Notes: generated by a model not told the origin, from the letters alone. Positions 27,477 to 36,015 are shown, numbered from the stretch's first letter. The stretch is DNA of 64,000 nucleotides from VXLM01 sp965242665 (GCA_965242665.1 OZ251484.1:496001-560000), one strand, 5' to 3'. Made by a program: numbers and translations.

Positions 27477-27914
27477 ATGTCTACGACGATCAAGGTCAAA
27501 GTCAACCAGCGCTGGTATACCGTCGAGGTGGGCGACATCGACGAATTCCCAATTCAAGCTGTCGTGGATGGAGAAGTGGTAGAGGTCGAGATTAGGGACA
27601 TGCCTTCTTCTCTGTCTCCCGAAGCGCAGGCCGCCGACCTGCCGTCTAGTCCGCAACCGTCCAGACGGTCTGCGCCGCAGGCCGCGCCGCCAGACACGCC
27701 CGCCCGGTCGTTCAAGACACCCATGCCGGGCGTGATCGTATCGGTAGCGGTGGATGTCGGGGATCAAGTCGTGACTGGAGACCCCATTTGCATTCTGGAA
27801 GCGATGAAGATGCAGCAGACGCTCCGCGCCGACTGGTCGGGCGTCGTGCGGAGCGTGTACGTCGCGTCCGGGGATCAAGTCGTCGATGGGCAGACGATAG
27901 CCGATCTGGAGTAG
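27477..27914 (+). CDS. Biotin carboxyl carrier subunit
   Basis: A 145-residue protein. An N-terminal small domain is followed by a Pro/Ala-rich linker (about 45-78) and a biotinyl domain with EAMKMQ, where K111 is the biotinylation site. MPGVIVSVAVDVGDQV is the usual start of the fold. It lies 13 bases after oadB and completes a gamma-beta-carrier set. No carboxyltransferase (alpha) subunit is found in the window, so it must be supplied from elsewhere. Confidence 0.9.
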   Translation: MSTTIKVKVNQRWYTVEVGDIDEFPIQAVVDGEVVEVEIRDMPSSLSPEAQAADLPSSPQPSRRSAPQAAPPDTPARSFKTPMPGVIVSVAVDVGDQVVTGDPICILEAMKMQQTLRADWSGVVRSVYVASGDQVVDGQTIADLE

Positions 27915-27927
27915 CGGACCGCAACGG

Positions 27928-29127
27928 TTACCGATCTGCGGCCCCGACGACTCCGTCACGCTCGTATTCATCCAACTCCTCTGCGCTCAAGAACCGTGAC
28001 AGAACCTCGCGCGTGTGTTCGCCAAGCAAGGGAGGAGGGCCTTGCGGCGAAGCTGGCGTGCGGCTCATATACTGGAGAGCGTTCGCCATCAATGGGAGTT
28101 CGCCAATGGTAGGATGTTGGACGTTCCAAACGACTCGACGAGCGGCCGCCTGCGGATCTTGGAGCGTTTCGTCGAACGTATTGATGGGGGCTGCAGTGAT
28201 CCCGGCCTCGGTCAATTTGGCAATCCACTCGCCGCGCCGCTTGGTTGAGAATCGCTCGATGAGGATGGGCAGTAGTTCGCCGCTGTGCGCAAGGCGGGCA
28301 GCGTTCGTCTCGAACCTTGGATCCTCGTGAATTCTCGGCCGGTCGATCAACGGGCCGAGCTTCCGAAACATTCCATCGTTCATTACCGCGAGCATGAACC
28401 ACCGCCCATCGTTGGCTTCGAACGCTTGGTACGGGCATATTTGCGGGTGTGCGCTGCCCAAGCGCGCGGGAGGTTCGCTCGTGGCAATGTAGTTTTGCGC
28501 GACGTTCACCATCCCCATGATGCCGGTGTCGAACAAGGACAAGTCAATGTGCTGTCCGCGCCCGCTCTTGTCTCTCTCGATCAGCGCCGCCATGATTCCG
28601 GCAGCGGACAACAGGCCGGTCAGCAGGTCGATCATGGCGACTCCGACCTTGGACGGCGGGCGGTCCGGCTCGCCGGTGACGCTCATCAACCCGATCATAC
28701 CCTGCAGCGACGTATCGACTCCCGGCTCGTTTGCTCGGGGGCCGGTGTGTCCGTAACCCGTTATCGAGGCATACACGATCTTCGGGTTCACGCGCTCGAT
28801 GCTTGGGTAGTCGAGTCCGTAGCGCGCCAAGTCGCCAGTCTTGAAATTCTCCACGACGACGTCCGCTGCTTCCGCCATGCGCTGGACGATGCGCTGGCCG
28901 CGCGGGTCCTTCAAGTTCACGCATACGCTCTTCTTGCCTCTGTTGATGGAGAGGTAGTACGAGGACTCCGTCTTGATGAATGGGGGCCCGAGTCTGCGGG
29001 TGTCGTCGCCGCGGGGTGACTCGATCTTCCATACTGCCGCGCCGAGGTCGGAGAGTACCTGCGTGCAGAACGGCCCGGCCAGCACTCTGGACAGATCCAG
29101 GATAGTTAGGTCTTCCAGAGCCTTCAC
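27928..29127 (-). CDS. Family III CoA transferase (CaiB/BaiF)
   Basis: A 399-residue CoA transferase that moves CoA between carboxylic acids through an aspartyl-CoA thioester. Conserved segments are LDLSRVLAGPFCTQVLSDLGA at the N-terminus, KSVCVNLKDPRG, VVVENFKTGDLARYGLDY, and the catalytic aspartate in EPGVDTSLQG. The GTG start is preceded by GGAAGGA. Family members use formate, carnitine, succinate and others, and substrate cannot be predicted. It is convergent with the biotin carrier gene. Confidence 0.9.
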   Translation of the reverse strand: MKALEDLTILDLSRVLAGPFCTQVLSDLGAAVWKIESPRGDDTRRLGPPFIKTESSYYLSINRGKKSVCVNLKDPRGQRIVQRMAEAADVVVENFKTGDLARYGLDYPSIERVNPKIVYASITGYGHTGPRANEPGVDTSLQGMIGLMSVTGEPDRPPSKVGVAMIDLLTGLLSAAGIMAALIERDKSGRGQHIDLSLFDTGIMGMVNVAQNYIATSEPPARLGSAHPQICPYQAFEANDGRWFMLAVMNDGMFRKLGPLIDRPRIHEDPRFETNAARLAHSGELLPILIERFSTKRRGEWIAKLTEAGITAAPINTFDETLQDPQAAARRVVWNVQHPTIGELPLMANALQYMSRTPASPQGPPPLLGEHTREVLSRFLSAEELDEYERDGVVGAADR

Positions 29128-29306
29128 GCGCGGCGTATCCTTCCGTCAAAATGAGGAGGCGACGCGGACGGATGCAAGTTCTCTCTAATACGGGGGGCAT
29201 CATTCATGCAAGACGAACGCCCCCTCTCTCGGTTTACTCCGCTCATCGTGAGATCCATATTCTATACTCGATTGATGTCATTCTGCAACAATCCTACGAC
29301 TCTTGG

Positions 29307-29312
29307 TATACT
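29307..29312 (+). promoter_or_regulatory. Candidate -10 box of the OmpR-like regulator gene
   Basis: TATACT lies 29 bases before the ATG at 29342, in the 214-base divergent gap with the CoA transferase gene. A second TATACT at 29262-29267 may serve the same gene. No strong -35 is visible. Confidence 0.4.
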
Positions 29313-29341
29313 CTCATATTGTAGGTCACGCAAACACCGCC

Positions 29342-30004
29342 ATGTCGACTGATCCAATACCCATAGGACGCGGTCAACCTCGGTATGCAGCAGAGCTGCG
29401 CAACGAGGGCATCGCTGTTGCGCTCGTTGCGAGCGTTGCGGACGTGCGGTCGGCGCCGTCATACGACGGCATCGATCTCTTGCTCCTCGACACGAGCGCG
29501 ATGACAGATACGGCAGTGAGAAACTGCGTCCGCGAGTTTTCCAAGCTGAAGATACCGGCCATCGCTCTAGTGCCCGAACACAGGGCCGCAGAGTTTGACC
29601 CGTCCATTCCCGTCGCAGATGTGGTAATCTTGCCTCCTCATGCGGGGGAGATCGTCTTGCGAGCCCGCCGGGTCGTCGATGTCCAACCCGACGAGGGAGA
29701 TGACATCATTCACGTGGGCGACCTGTCGATCAACCCCACGCATTACGAGGTTTCCGTGCGGGGGCGCAGCGTGAATTTGCGGTTCAAGGAATATCAACTC
29801 CTCCTTCTCATGGCCACCAACCCAGGAAGGGTCTATACTCGAGACCAGCTCCTCGAACGGATTTGGGGATATGATTACCTTGGAGGAACCCGCACAGTCG
29901 ACGTGCACATCAGACGGCTCCGCAGCAAGATCGACGGACCCGACCATCAGTTCATCGAGACCGTGTGGAACGTTGGCTACAAGTTCAAAGACCGAACTGC
30001 ATAG
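29342..30004 (+). CDS. Orphan OmpR/PhoB-type transcription regulator with degenerate receiver
   Basis: A 220-residue protein. The C-terminal 95 residues are a clear winged-helix DNA-binding domain of the OmpR/PhoB type: LRFKEYQLLLLMATNPGRVYTRDQLLERIWGYDY, then RTVDVHIRRLRSKI and VWNVGYKF. The N-terminal 115 residues look like a worn receiver domain: a beta-3 Asp remains in DLLLLDTS, but the acidic pocket of beta-1 is absent and the beta-5 lysine is missing (VVILPP). No histidine kinase is adjacent. Phosphorylation-independent control is inferred. Confidence 0.82.
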   Translation: MSTDPIPIGRGQPRYAAELRNEGIAVALVASVADVRSAPSYDGIDLLLLDTSAMTDTAVRNCVREFSKLKIPAIALVPEHRAAEFDPSIPVADVVILPPHAGEIVLRARRVVDVQPDEGDDIIHVGDLSINPTHYEVSVRGRSVNLRFKEYQLLLLMATNPGRVYTRDQLLERIWGYDYLGGTRTVDVHIRRLRSKIDGPDHQFIETVWNVGYKFKDRTA

Positions 30005-30097
30005 GAACTCAATCGCCATCGCGCAGGAAGCGCGAACAGAACCAGCCTGCAGGCGGCGCGGCGGCAGATCCCGCGCAGGCATCGACAGGAGGCAGCT

Positions 30098-31021
30098 ATG
30101 ACACAGGAGCGCGTGGCATACGTCAACGGAGAGATCGTGCCAGAGAGCCAAGCCGTGATTTCCATCGGAGACCGCGGGTTCCTGTTGGGAGACGCAGTCT
30201 TCGATACTACCCGCACATTCGGCCACCAGATCTTCAAGCTGCGCGAGCACATCGACAGACTCTACGAGTCGCTTAAGTGGATGCGCATCGACCCGCAGAT
30301 GGGCAAGCAAGAGATGGCCGACTTGACGATGGAAGTGCTCGAACGCAACCTCCCAACGATGGATGAGCATGACGACACCTGGGTGACCCAGCGGGTCACG
30401 CGCGGCCTCAGGCTTGCAGGGGCCGACATCCAGGGATCGGCAGACCGTCCAACGGTCATCATCGAGTGCTTCCCCATCCCCTTCCAGGAGCGGGCGCATT
30501 ACTACGTGCGGGGGATGCCCATCATTACACCGTCGGTTCGGCGGACGCCGCCAGACGCAATGAGCCCGCGCGCCAAGACCCACAACTACATCAACCTCAT
30601 ACAAGCAGACCTAGAAGCGCGCGCCCAAGATCCGAACGCTTACGCAGTGCTGCTGGACGTGAACGGCAACTTGTGCGAGGGCAACGGAAGCAACATATTC
30701 GTGGTGAAGGACGGCAGGATCCGCACTCCCAGAGATCGATTCGTCCTCTGCGGGATAAGCAGGCAGACGACCATCGAGTTGGCGCAAGAGCTGGGCATCG
30801 ATCTCATGGAAGAGGACATCGACTCGTTCGATGCCTACACCGCGGACGAGATGTTCGTGACCTCCACCAGCCTTTGCATCTGCCCAGTGTCTACCTTCAA
30901 CGGCGCGCCCGTTGGCGATGGAGGGGCAGTGCCTGGCCCGATAACCGCGCGCCTCCAAACCGCATACAGCGGACTCGTCGGCATCGACGTCGTGGAGCAG
31001 TACACGCGCTGGGCGAGGTGA
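30098..31021 (+). CDS. Class IV PLP aminotransferase (branched-chain aminotransferase-like)
   Basis: A 307-residue fold-type IV enzyme. YVNGEIVPESQAVISIGDRGFLLGDAVFDTTR is the usual N-terminal segment, the PLP lysine is in PRAKTHNYINLI, and NGNLCEGNGSNIFVV plus CGISRQTTIELA are conserved. It could be a branched-chain, D-amino-acid or 4-amino-4-deoxychorismate type enzyme; the length and the EGNGSN segment favour the branched-chain group. AGGAGG lies five bases before the ATG. The preceding regulator gene is 93 bases upstream. Confidence 0.85.
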   Translation: MTQERVAYVNGEIVPESQAVISIGDRGFLLGDAVFDTTRTFGHQIFKLREHIDRLYESLKWMRIDPQMGKQEMADLTMEVLERNLPTMDEHDDTWVTQRVTRGLRLAGADIQGSADRPTVIIECFPIPFQERAHYYVRGMPIITPSVRRTPPDAMSPRAKTHNYINLIQADLEARAQDPNAYAVLLDVNGNLCEGNGSNIFVVKDGRIRTPRDRFVLCGISRQTTIELAQELGIDLMEEDIDSFDAYTADEMFVTSTSLCICPVSTFNGAPVGDGGAVPGPITARLQTAYSGLVGIDVVEQYTRWAR

Positions 31022-31334
31022 GACGGAGCGAGACGCATGCGCCTGCGGCCCAACTTGGTCGTCTCGAGCCGCGCGCGGTCAGCTAGAGATGGTTCAGTTC
31101 GGCGAGGAACTTACCGAGTTTGGCGTCCACGTTTAGCGCGCCCCGCCGCTTGAATCGCGGTTCATGCAGGTGAATAGTGCGGTCTGCGGGACAGTGTAGC
31201 AGGCATCGGTCGTCACCGCCGTTTGTAGGGTGGTCAACATGCCGCTCACGACGACCCGGTAATTCCTTGTGCCGCACGCGGTGGACGATACGCTCTCGGT
31301 GTTAGACGCTACTGCCATCCTTGACCGAAGCGAC
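31022..31334. other. Gap without a supported gene
   Basis: On the minus strand two overlapping frames of about 60 codons are open (31083-31277 and 31133-31318), with no ribosome site and no recognisable family. They may be remnants at the edge of the AT-rich patch that begins at 31335. Confidence 0.3.
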
Positions 31335-32018
31335 CTAAAATAAATTGAATATTAGAGCTACTACATCCCTTAAGAAACCAAACTCGAATACATCATTTAT
31401 TCGATCCTCTACTAAAATCAGTGCTGGTATGGAGAACCAAAACTCAAGAAGTGCGAAGGGCAATATGTACGCAATATCTGGCAACACTTCACGTGTCGAT
31501 TCGGACTGGTCAACTACCTTTTGCTTGGATTTGTTCGCCGCTACAGCTATCATCACAAGTGAACCGACGAACATAAGAATGGACGTTATCAGCATGGCAA
31601 AGTGCAGGAACCGTAATTCTCCGATCTCTGCGATCCTTTCCGCAGAAGACCAGAGAGTGTCGGAGTAAGTGACCTGAAGCCATGTGATCGGCGGTATGAG
31701 CAGAGATGGAATTGGGCCGAATAGCCAAATTCCATACAAGAATTTATAGACAGTTTTGACGACGGACACTGAAACAGACCGTCCGTGCATTCTCAACAAG
31801 AGATAGACCCACGGTAGGAAGAAACACACTGAGTATATTGCTCCCCATATCGCGTAACGCCAAGGCTGGAATCCCTTGGATCGTGCGGTACGCCAGCAAA
31901 TCCATGCCCCGATCGGGGACCACAATAGTCCACCCAAAAACGCCACTTGCGCGATCAAGAGCAAAAGAAGAGGCACAAAAAGATTATACCCCCAATACAC
32001 CAAATCGAATATAAGCAA
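31335..32018 (-). CDS. Polytopic membrane protein of unknown function, AT-rich
   Basis: A 227-residue protein with about five to six hydrophobic helices: a long N-terminal one (NLFVPLLLLLIAQVAFLGGLL), AIWGAIYSVCFFLPWVYLL, LFGPIPSLLIPPITWL, FAMLITSILMFVGSLVMIAV, and IAYILPFALLEFWFSIPAL. No family was recognised. Codon use is much richer in A/T than in the surrounding genes, which suggests recent acquisition. No partner is evident beyond the small ORFs just upstream on the same strand. Confidence 0.6.
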   Translation of the reverse strand: MLIFDLVYWGYNLFVPLLLLLIAQVAFLGGLLWSPIGAWICWRTARSKGFQPWRYAIWGAIYSVCFFLPWVYLLLRMHGRSVSVSVVKTVYKFLYGIWLFGPIPSLLIPPITWLQVTYSDTLWSSAERIAEIGELRFLHFAMLITSILMFVGSLVMIAVAANKSKQKVVDQSESTREVLPDIAYILPFALLEFWFSIPALILVEDRINDVFEFGFLRDVVALIFNLF

Positions 32019-32111
32019 GATGATTCACCTCTTGATTCTGAATCTGAGTGGATGAGGAGTACTCGCTCCATGTACGACGTTGGGTACTGTTGCATTATGG
32101 TTGATTTCCAT

Positions 32112-32324
32112 TTACGGCCCCCGCCTGCGAACGCGGAATCTGTCGAGCTGGCGTTGGGTGAACGTGCGTTCGGTCTTGCGAGCCTTGCGCTTCCGTTTCT
32201 CCTCGGCTTCCTTTTCAGCCTTCTTCCGCAAGAAGTAATTCTACAGTGAAGCTTCAGCTTCACTGCTCCCCATGTGCCCTTGTTCCTTCAGTCGGTTGAT
32301 GCGGTGCTTGTCACTGGCCTTCAT
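32112..32324 (-). pseudogene. Small basic protein ORF with in-frame amber codon
   Basis: From ATG at 32324 the frame encodes 27 residues (MKASDKHRINRLKEQGHMGS...), then TAG at 32243-32241, then 42 more sense codons (NYFLRKKAEKEAEEKRKRKA and on) to TAA at 32114-32112. The composition is coherent across the stop: a charged, lysine/arginine-rich helix. AAGGGACGG lies upstream of the ATG, preceded by TATA-like boxes. Either a nonsense mutation has broken a 70-residue protein, or the stop is read through; nonsense is the simpler view. No family was recognised. Confidence 0.45.
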
Positions 32325-32383
32325 GGCTACCGTCCCTTCTGGTATAGCATGGGTTATACTGTACTCCATACCCGACGCCAGTT

Positions 32384-32692
32384 TCAAGAATGACCGAAAG
32401 CCGAATCAACCCTAATGCAACACAACCCGACGTTGGGTTCTGTTTGACCTATTGGCATGGGATTATTCCCAGACCGTAGCGGATTAAACGTATCGCTGGA
32501 ATCACCATATGTATTAGGTTGCACATCAACAAATCGAACGGAACCGCTTGCGGTGTGGGCGGCCGAGGCGGCGTCTTTCGACTCCTCGGCCGCTTTGCGC
32601 GCCAAGTAGACTTGCCAAACGGTAAAGGCCAGTCCAAATCCTGTCACAACCAGCCCTCCCAAGCATATCCAATTATCGTACACGTAGTCCAT
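32384..32692 (-). CDS. Small membrane-anchored protein of unknown function
   Basis: A 102-residue protein. Residues 7-29 form a hydrophobic helix (ICLGGLVVTGFGLAFTVWQVY), followed by a charged Ala-rich stretch (LARKAAEESKDAASAAHTAS) and a polar tail. This N-terminal anchor with an Ala/Glu/Lys helix is common in larger hypothetical membrane proteins, so the gene may be a truncated copy. The sequence is AT-richer than the flanks and lies next to the AT-rich gene at 31335. Confidence 0.45.
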   Translation of the reverse strand: MDYVYDNWICLGGLVVTGFGLAFTVWQVYLARKAAEESKDAASAAHTASGSVRFVDVQPNTYGDSSDTFNPLRSGNNPMPIGQTEPNVGLCCIRVDSAFGHS

Positions 32693-32703
32693 GATTTCAA
32701 GCC

Positions 32704-32791
32704 GAGCCCCTACGCCACCCCAGGGCTCGACCCGGAAGACGTCCGCGGCGTTCGGAACGGTGGCGAGCCCCTACGCCACCCCGGGGCTCGA
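32704..32791. repeat. Two direct copies of a hairpin-forming 28-base repeat
   Basis: Nearly identical copies at 32704-32731 and 32765-32792 begin GAGCCCCTACGCCACCCC and end GGGCTCGA. Each folds as a GAGCCC(C)/(G)GGGCTC hairpin. They lie just beyond the end of the TIM-barrel gene and may act as its terminator. Confidence 0.6.
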
Positions 32792-32796
32792 TCTCC

Positions 32797-34386
32797 CTAC
32801 GGCGTGAACGGTATGGCCGCGCCGGCGTAGGACTCGTCGTCTCGGATTGCGTTGCGGTGAGGCAGGTATTCCACCACGATGTCGATGTCGTGGATGCTGA
32901 CTCGGTCGACGAGTCCCTCGTCTTTCTCGATGAGGTCGACGCGGACGGTGTTCGTTCCCACGGTCGGCAGGGAGACGCTTCTGAGGTCGACGTGGAAGCG
33001 GTATCCGCGCGCGCCGGCGCTGGGCCGCATCTGGAAGATCCAATCGGCCTTGCGCATCTTCTCTTGCGGAACTTCCTGCCCGTTCCAGAAGAGCTTCGCT
33101 TCGTCGTGGTGCATCAGTTCATGGAGCATGACGCGCAGTTCGCAGCGCCACAGCTCGCCTGCCTCGGCTTTCGCCGCGATGTCCTCATGGACGTCGATGG
33201 TGACATCTCTTCCGCGCTCGCCGGCCGTTAGTTCCTGAGGAAGTTGCTCGGCAAGCCCGAATGTGACTGCCGGTCGCCGGTCGGATCCGGGCCCGGCGTA
33301 GAAGGTCTTGTCCTTGTGGGCGAGGAGGTCCGGATACGCTGCGAGCCTCATGCGGTCGGTATCCTCGGTGGTGTACGGGTAGCGGTGCGGCGCTGGGTAG
33401 TATCGGTGGTAGAGGACGCCGCGTGCGCCGGCGGAGTAGGCGTTGACGGTTGCGGCGCGATGCGTCAAACGCGTCTGCTCGGAACCGACCGAGTCCATCC
33501 CAGCGAGCACCGGCACTCCGTGGGACTCCGCCACCTCGATGAACTCTCGCAGTCGTCCAGTCTCGCTGGAAAAGTCTCCTCCAACCGGCATTGCGATTAT
33601 GGTATCCACGAGGCCTTCCCTCGCCCACGCTTCGATGTCCTGCCCCATCTTCTTGTTGCCTTCGAGCGCAGCCGCCATCCGGACGACCACGCGCTTTCGT
33701 CGTCCTTGGCCCGCCGCGGCAGAGTCGGCCGTCTGTCGGATCTGCCGCATCCATTCGGTCAATGTTTCGGTGTGTTCTGCCGCCTCGCGTCGGGCGATGA
33801 GCGGGGTGTACGTGTTGAAGTTCAGCTCGATGCCGTCCGTCGGGTAGTCCGCCAGCAGTTCCCTGATGACGGCCAGTCGGTTTTCGCGGATTTCGGGAAC
33901 GGCGTAGGAGAGCCGGTTGGGATTGTCCTCCGCGGCTTCGGGGTAGTCCGGCTCTTCGCCAACCATCCACTCGGGGTGGAGGGTGTTGAACGTCGCCACG
34001 CGGCCGTTCGTGACACGGTTCGGGGGGGTATGAGCCATATTGAGCAGCAGATGCGCGAGGAAGCCGAAGCCGCGCGCATGGGCATGGTCGCATACCACTT
34101 GCAGCGGATCATGGCCGCTCTCGATCATCATGCGGCAGTTGAACGCCGCCCGATACCAAACCTCGTGGTTTACGAGGTCGTAGTTGTGACCCCATATCTC
34201 CCCAACTTTGCTGTCGTACAGCAGGATGGCGCAGTCCCCGACGACGTAGCTGATCGTATCGACGCCTAGATCGAGTACTTCGTCGATGGGTTCGACGTAC
34301 TGCCGGACGCCCATGGGAGGCTCGTAGAGGTAGACACTCGAATGGCGTCCGTCCGTCTCGAAGATGATCTCGTGCTCTTTGGACAT
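32797..34386 (-). CDS. TIM-barrel, glycosyl-hydrolase-like protein of unknown specificity
   Basis: A 529-residue protein without a signal peptide. The central region resembles glycosyl-hydrolase-type barrels: ARGFGFLAHLLLNMAHTPPN, a beta-strand ending YPTDGIELNFNTY, RKRVVVRMAAALEGNK, DTIIAMPVGGDF, and SAGARGVLYHRYYPAPHR. The last 150 residues look like a beta-sandwich (ELRVMLHELMHHDEAKLFWNG, TNTVRVDLIEKDEG). No exact family or catalytic pair was recognised. AAGGAG lies about 7 bases before the ATG. The methyltransferase-nuclease gene is 60 bases upstream on the same strand. Confidence 0.6.
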   Translation of the reverse strand: MSKEHEIIFETDGRHSSVYLYEPPMGVRQYVEPIDEVLDLGVDTISYVVGDCAILLYDSKVGEIWGHNYDLVNHEVWYRAAFNCRMMIESGHDPLQVVCDHAHARGFGFLAHLLLNMAHTPPNRVTNGRVATFNTLHPEWMVGEEPDYPEAAEDNPNRLSYAVPEIRENRLAVIRELLADYPTDGIELNFNTYTPLIARREAAEHTETLTEWMRQIRQTADSAAAGQGRRKRVVVRMAAALEGNKKMGQDIEAWAREGLVDTIIAMPVGGDFSSETGRLREFIEVAESHGVPVLAGMDSVGSEQTRLTHRAATVNAYSAGARGVLYHRYYPAPHRYPYTTEDTDRMRLAAYPDLLAHKDKTFYAGPGSDRRPAVTFGLAEQLPQELTAGERGRDVTIDVHEDIAAKAEAGELWRCELRVMLHELMHHDEAKLFWNGQEVPQEKMRKADWIFQMRPSAGARGYRFHVDLRSVSLPTVGTNTVRVDLIEKDEGLVDRVSIHDIDIVVEYLPHRNAIRDDESYAGAAIPFTP

Positions 34387-34446
34387 GGTATTCTCCTTGC
34401 GTTGGGTTTCGTTGGTTCGACGTACGGGCTGGGGAGGTTTAAGTAT

Positions 34447-35934
34447 CTATGCGCTTGTGTCTTCGAGGTTTCCCTGATGACCTTCGGGGCGTCGACGCCT
34501 GGGGGATCGGCGGTACGTCGCTTCGGGCGCGAATCGGGGGTATTGCGGCTCGCTGCCTGCGAGCAATTCCTCAATGGTAAGTATTTGGATTCGGGGAAAT
34601 TGGAGGTCTGGGTACTGCTTCGGCACGTAGACCCCAGCGGAGACGGCTTCATGGAGCATCGCCCTGGTAGGGTTCTTGAGGGTGACGAATAGACCGATCT
34701 GGGCGTTCTCTCTCTCCAACACCCCCTTGAGGTCTCTGATTTGGGACACGCCGATGTTGCCGCTCTTGACTTGGATGATGATACGCTTTGCCTTACTGTT
34801 GTCGTCGAAGAAGTTGATGAGGCCGTCAATGCCGGAGTCTGCGCCCTTGCGCTTGTCTTGCGCGGGTAATGCGCCCACCAGTCCGAGAGCCCACCACTCG
34901 AATTGGTAGCGCCCATCGTGTTCGCTCTCCGTTGCCAGGGCTTTTGCGCTTTCGAGATCTTTGGGTATGCCAATTATCTCGTAGTCCGAGAGGTCGTCCA
35001 TGAAGGCAGTGTGAAGTCTGTTCTTCATGGTTGAGATTGCTAGGTGAGTAATGTCTATGCCTAGCCACCTGCGGTTCAAGCTTTCCGCTACTGCGACGGC
35101 TGTTCCGCATCCGCAGAATGGGTCGAGCACCACCTCATCTTCCCTACTAGTAGAAGCGATGAGATCCTTGAGAAGAGTTTCGGGTTTCTGCGTTGGGTAT
35201 CCGAGGCGTTCCTTTGCCGAGGGGGCGATTGGTTGTATGTGGGTTATGACGTCATCCGGGTGTTTTCCGATTGGGTTGAGACGCTGCGTCCCGTAGTCGC
35301 GGTTGCCGCGGACGTTTCCGATGTGGTGCGCGAAGCGTTTCGTCGTCGCTTCTGCATACGGCCGGCGGATGGGGTCCGGGTTGAAGTAGTGGCGTCCGGC
35401 GTCCTTGGCGTACCATAGGAGAACGTCATGGCGTCTTGCGCGGGCCAGTTTGGGCACTCCGGCCCCGCGGTAGTACCAGATTATTTCGTTCAGGAAGTTG
35501 CTTCCCCCAAAGGCCGCGTCCATGAGCAGTTTTAGGTAGTGGCTTGCGGTTGGGTCGCAGTGCAGGTAGATGCTGCCCGTCTGCTTGAGGACGCGGCGGA
35601 GCTCGATCATCCTTTGCGCCATCATCACGAGGTAGGCCATCATGTCGTTTCGCCCAAGAAACTCGAACATGGCTTGGAGGAGCCTGCTCAAGGACGCCGG
35701 ACCATCCTTGATGACTTCGCCGTAGGCAGTTTCGGACTCCCATCCCCAATGCCACGTATCCTCGAAGGCGGTGATTTGCGCGGCTGACCGCTCTCCAGAT
35801 TGCTCATCGAACAGAATGTTGTACGTGGCGTTGGAGTTGAACGGCGGATCGAGGTAGATGAGATCGACGGACTCGTCCACGAAATGTTCTCGCAGTACGG
35901 GGAGGTTGTCACCGTAGTAGAGTGCGTTGTGCAT
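34447..35934 (-). CDS. DNA methyltransferase fused to Mrr-type restriction nuclease
   Basis: A 495-residue protein. Residues 1-330 are a beta-class DNA methyltransferase: motif IV DPPFN (29-33), GSIYLHCDPTASHY, the target-recognition region, then motif I LDPFCGCGTAVAVAE and GIDITHLA. Residues about 340-440 are a PD-(D/E)XK nuclease of the Mrr kind: QFEWWALGLVGA, GADSGIDGLINF and IIIQVKSGNIG supply the acidic and QxK residues. The methylase half is clearly related to that of the HNH fusion at 19334. It reads as a compact restriction-modification enzyme. A TATAAT box ends 9 bases before the ATG. Confidence 0.86.
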   Translation of the reverse strand: MHNALYYGDNLPVLREHFVDESVDLIYLDPPFNSNATYNILFDEQSGERSAAQITAFEDTWHWGWESETAYGEVIKDGPASLSRLLQAMFEFLGRNDMMAYLVMMAQRMIELRRVLKQTGSIYLHCDPTASHYLKLLMDAAFGGSNFLNEIIWYYRGAGVPKLARARRHDVLLWYAKDAGRHYFNPDPIRRPYAEATTKRFAHHIGNVRGNRDYGTQRLNPIGKHPDDVITHIQPIAPSAKERLGYPTQKPETLLKDLIASTSREDEVVLDPFCGCGTAVAVAESLNRRWLGIDITHLAISTMKNRLHTAFMDDLSDYEIIGIPKDLESAKALATESEHDGRYQFEWWALGLVGALPAQDKRKGADSGIDGLINFFDDNSKAKRIIIQVKSGNIGVSQIRDLKGVLERENAQIGLFVTLKNPTRAMLHEAVSAGVYVPKQYPDLQFPRIQILTIEELLAGSEPQYPRFAPEATYRRSPRRRRPEGHQGNLEDTSA

Positions 35935-35943
35935 GGCAGGGGT

Positions 35944-35949
35944 ATTATA
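35944..35949 (-). promoter_or_regulatory. -10 box of methyltransferase-Mrr gene, possibly leaderless
   Basis: Consensus TATAAT on the minus strand, only nine bases from the ATG at 35934, so transcription would begin at or within a few bases of the start codon. No Shine-Dalgarno sequence is present. The -35 is weak. Confidence 0.5.
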
Positions 35950-36015
35950 CAGGATGCTCTTTGGGATTCTTGCAGAGGAGGTTGTGGAAATTGTCCGAGA
36001 CCCATCCAGCGGCGT

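Noticed and set aside
31083..31318. Possible HNH-like remnant (ERHVDHPTNGGDD...)
   Set aside because: The spacing of His, Asn and Cys does not match an HNH core; too weak to call.
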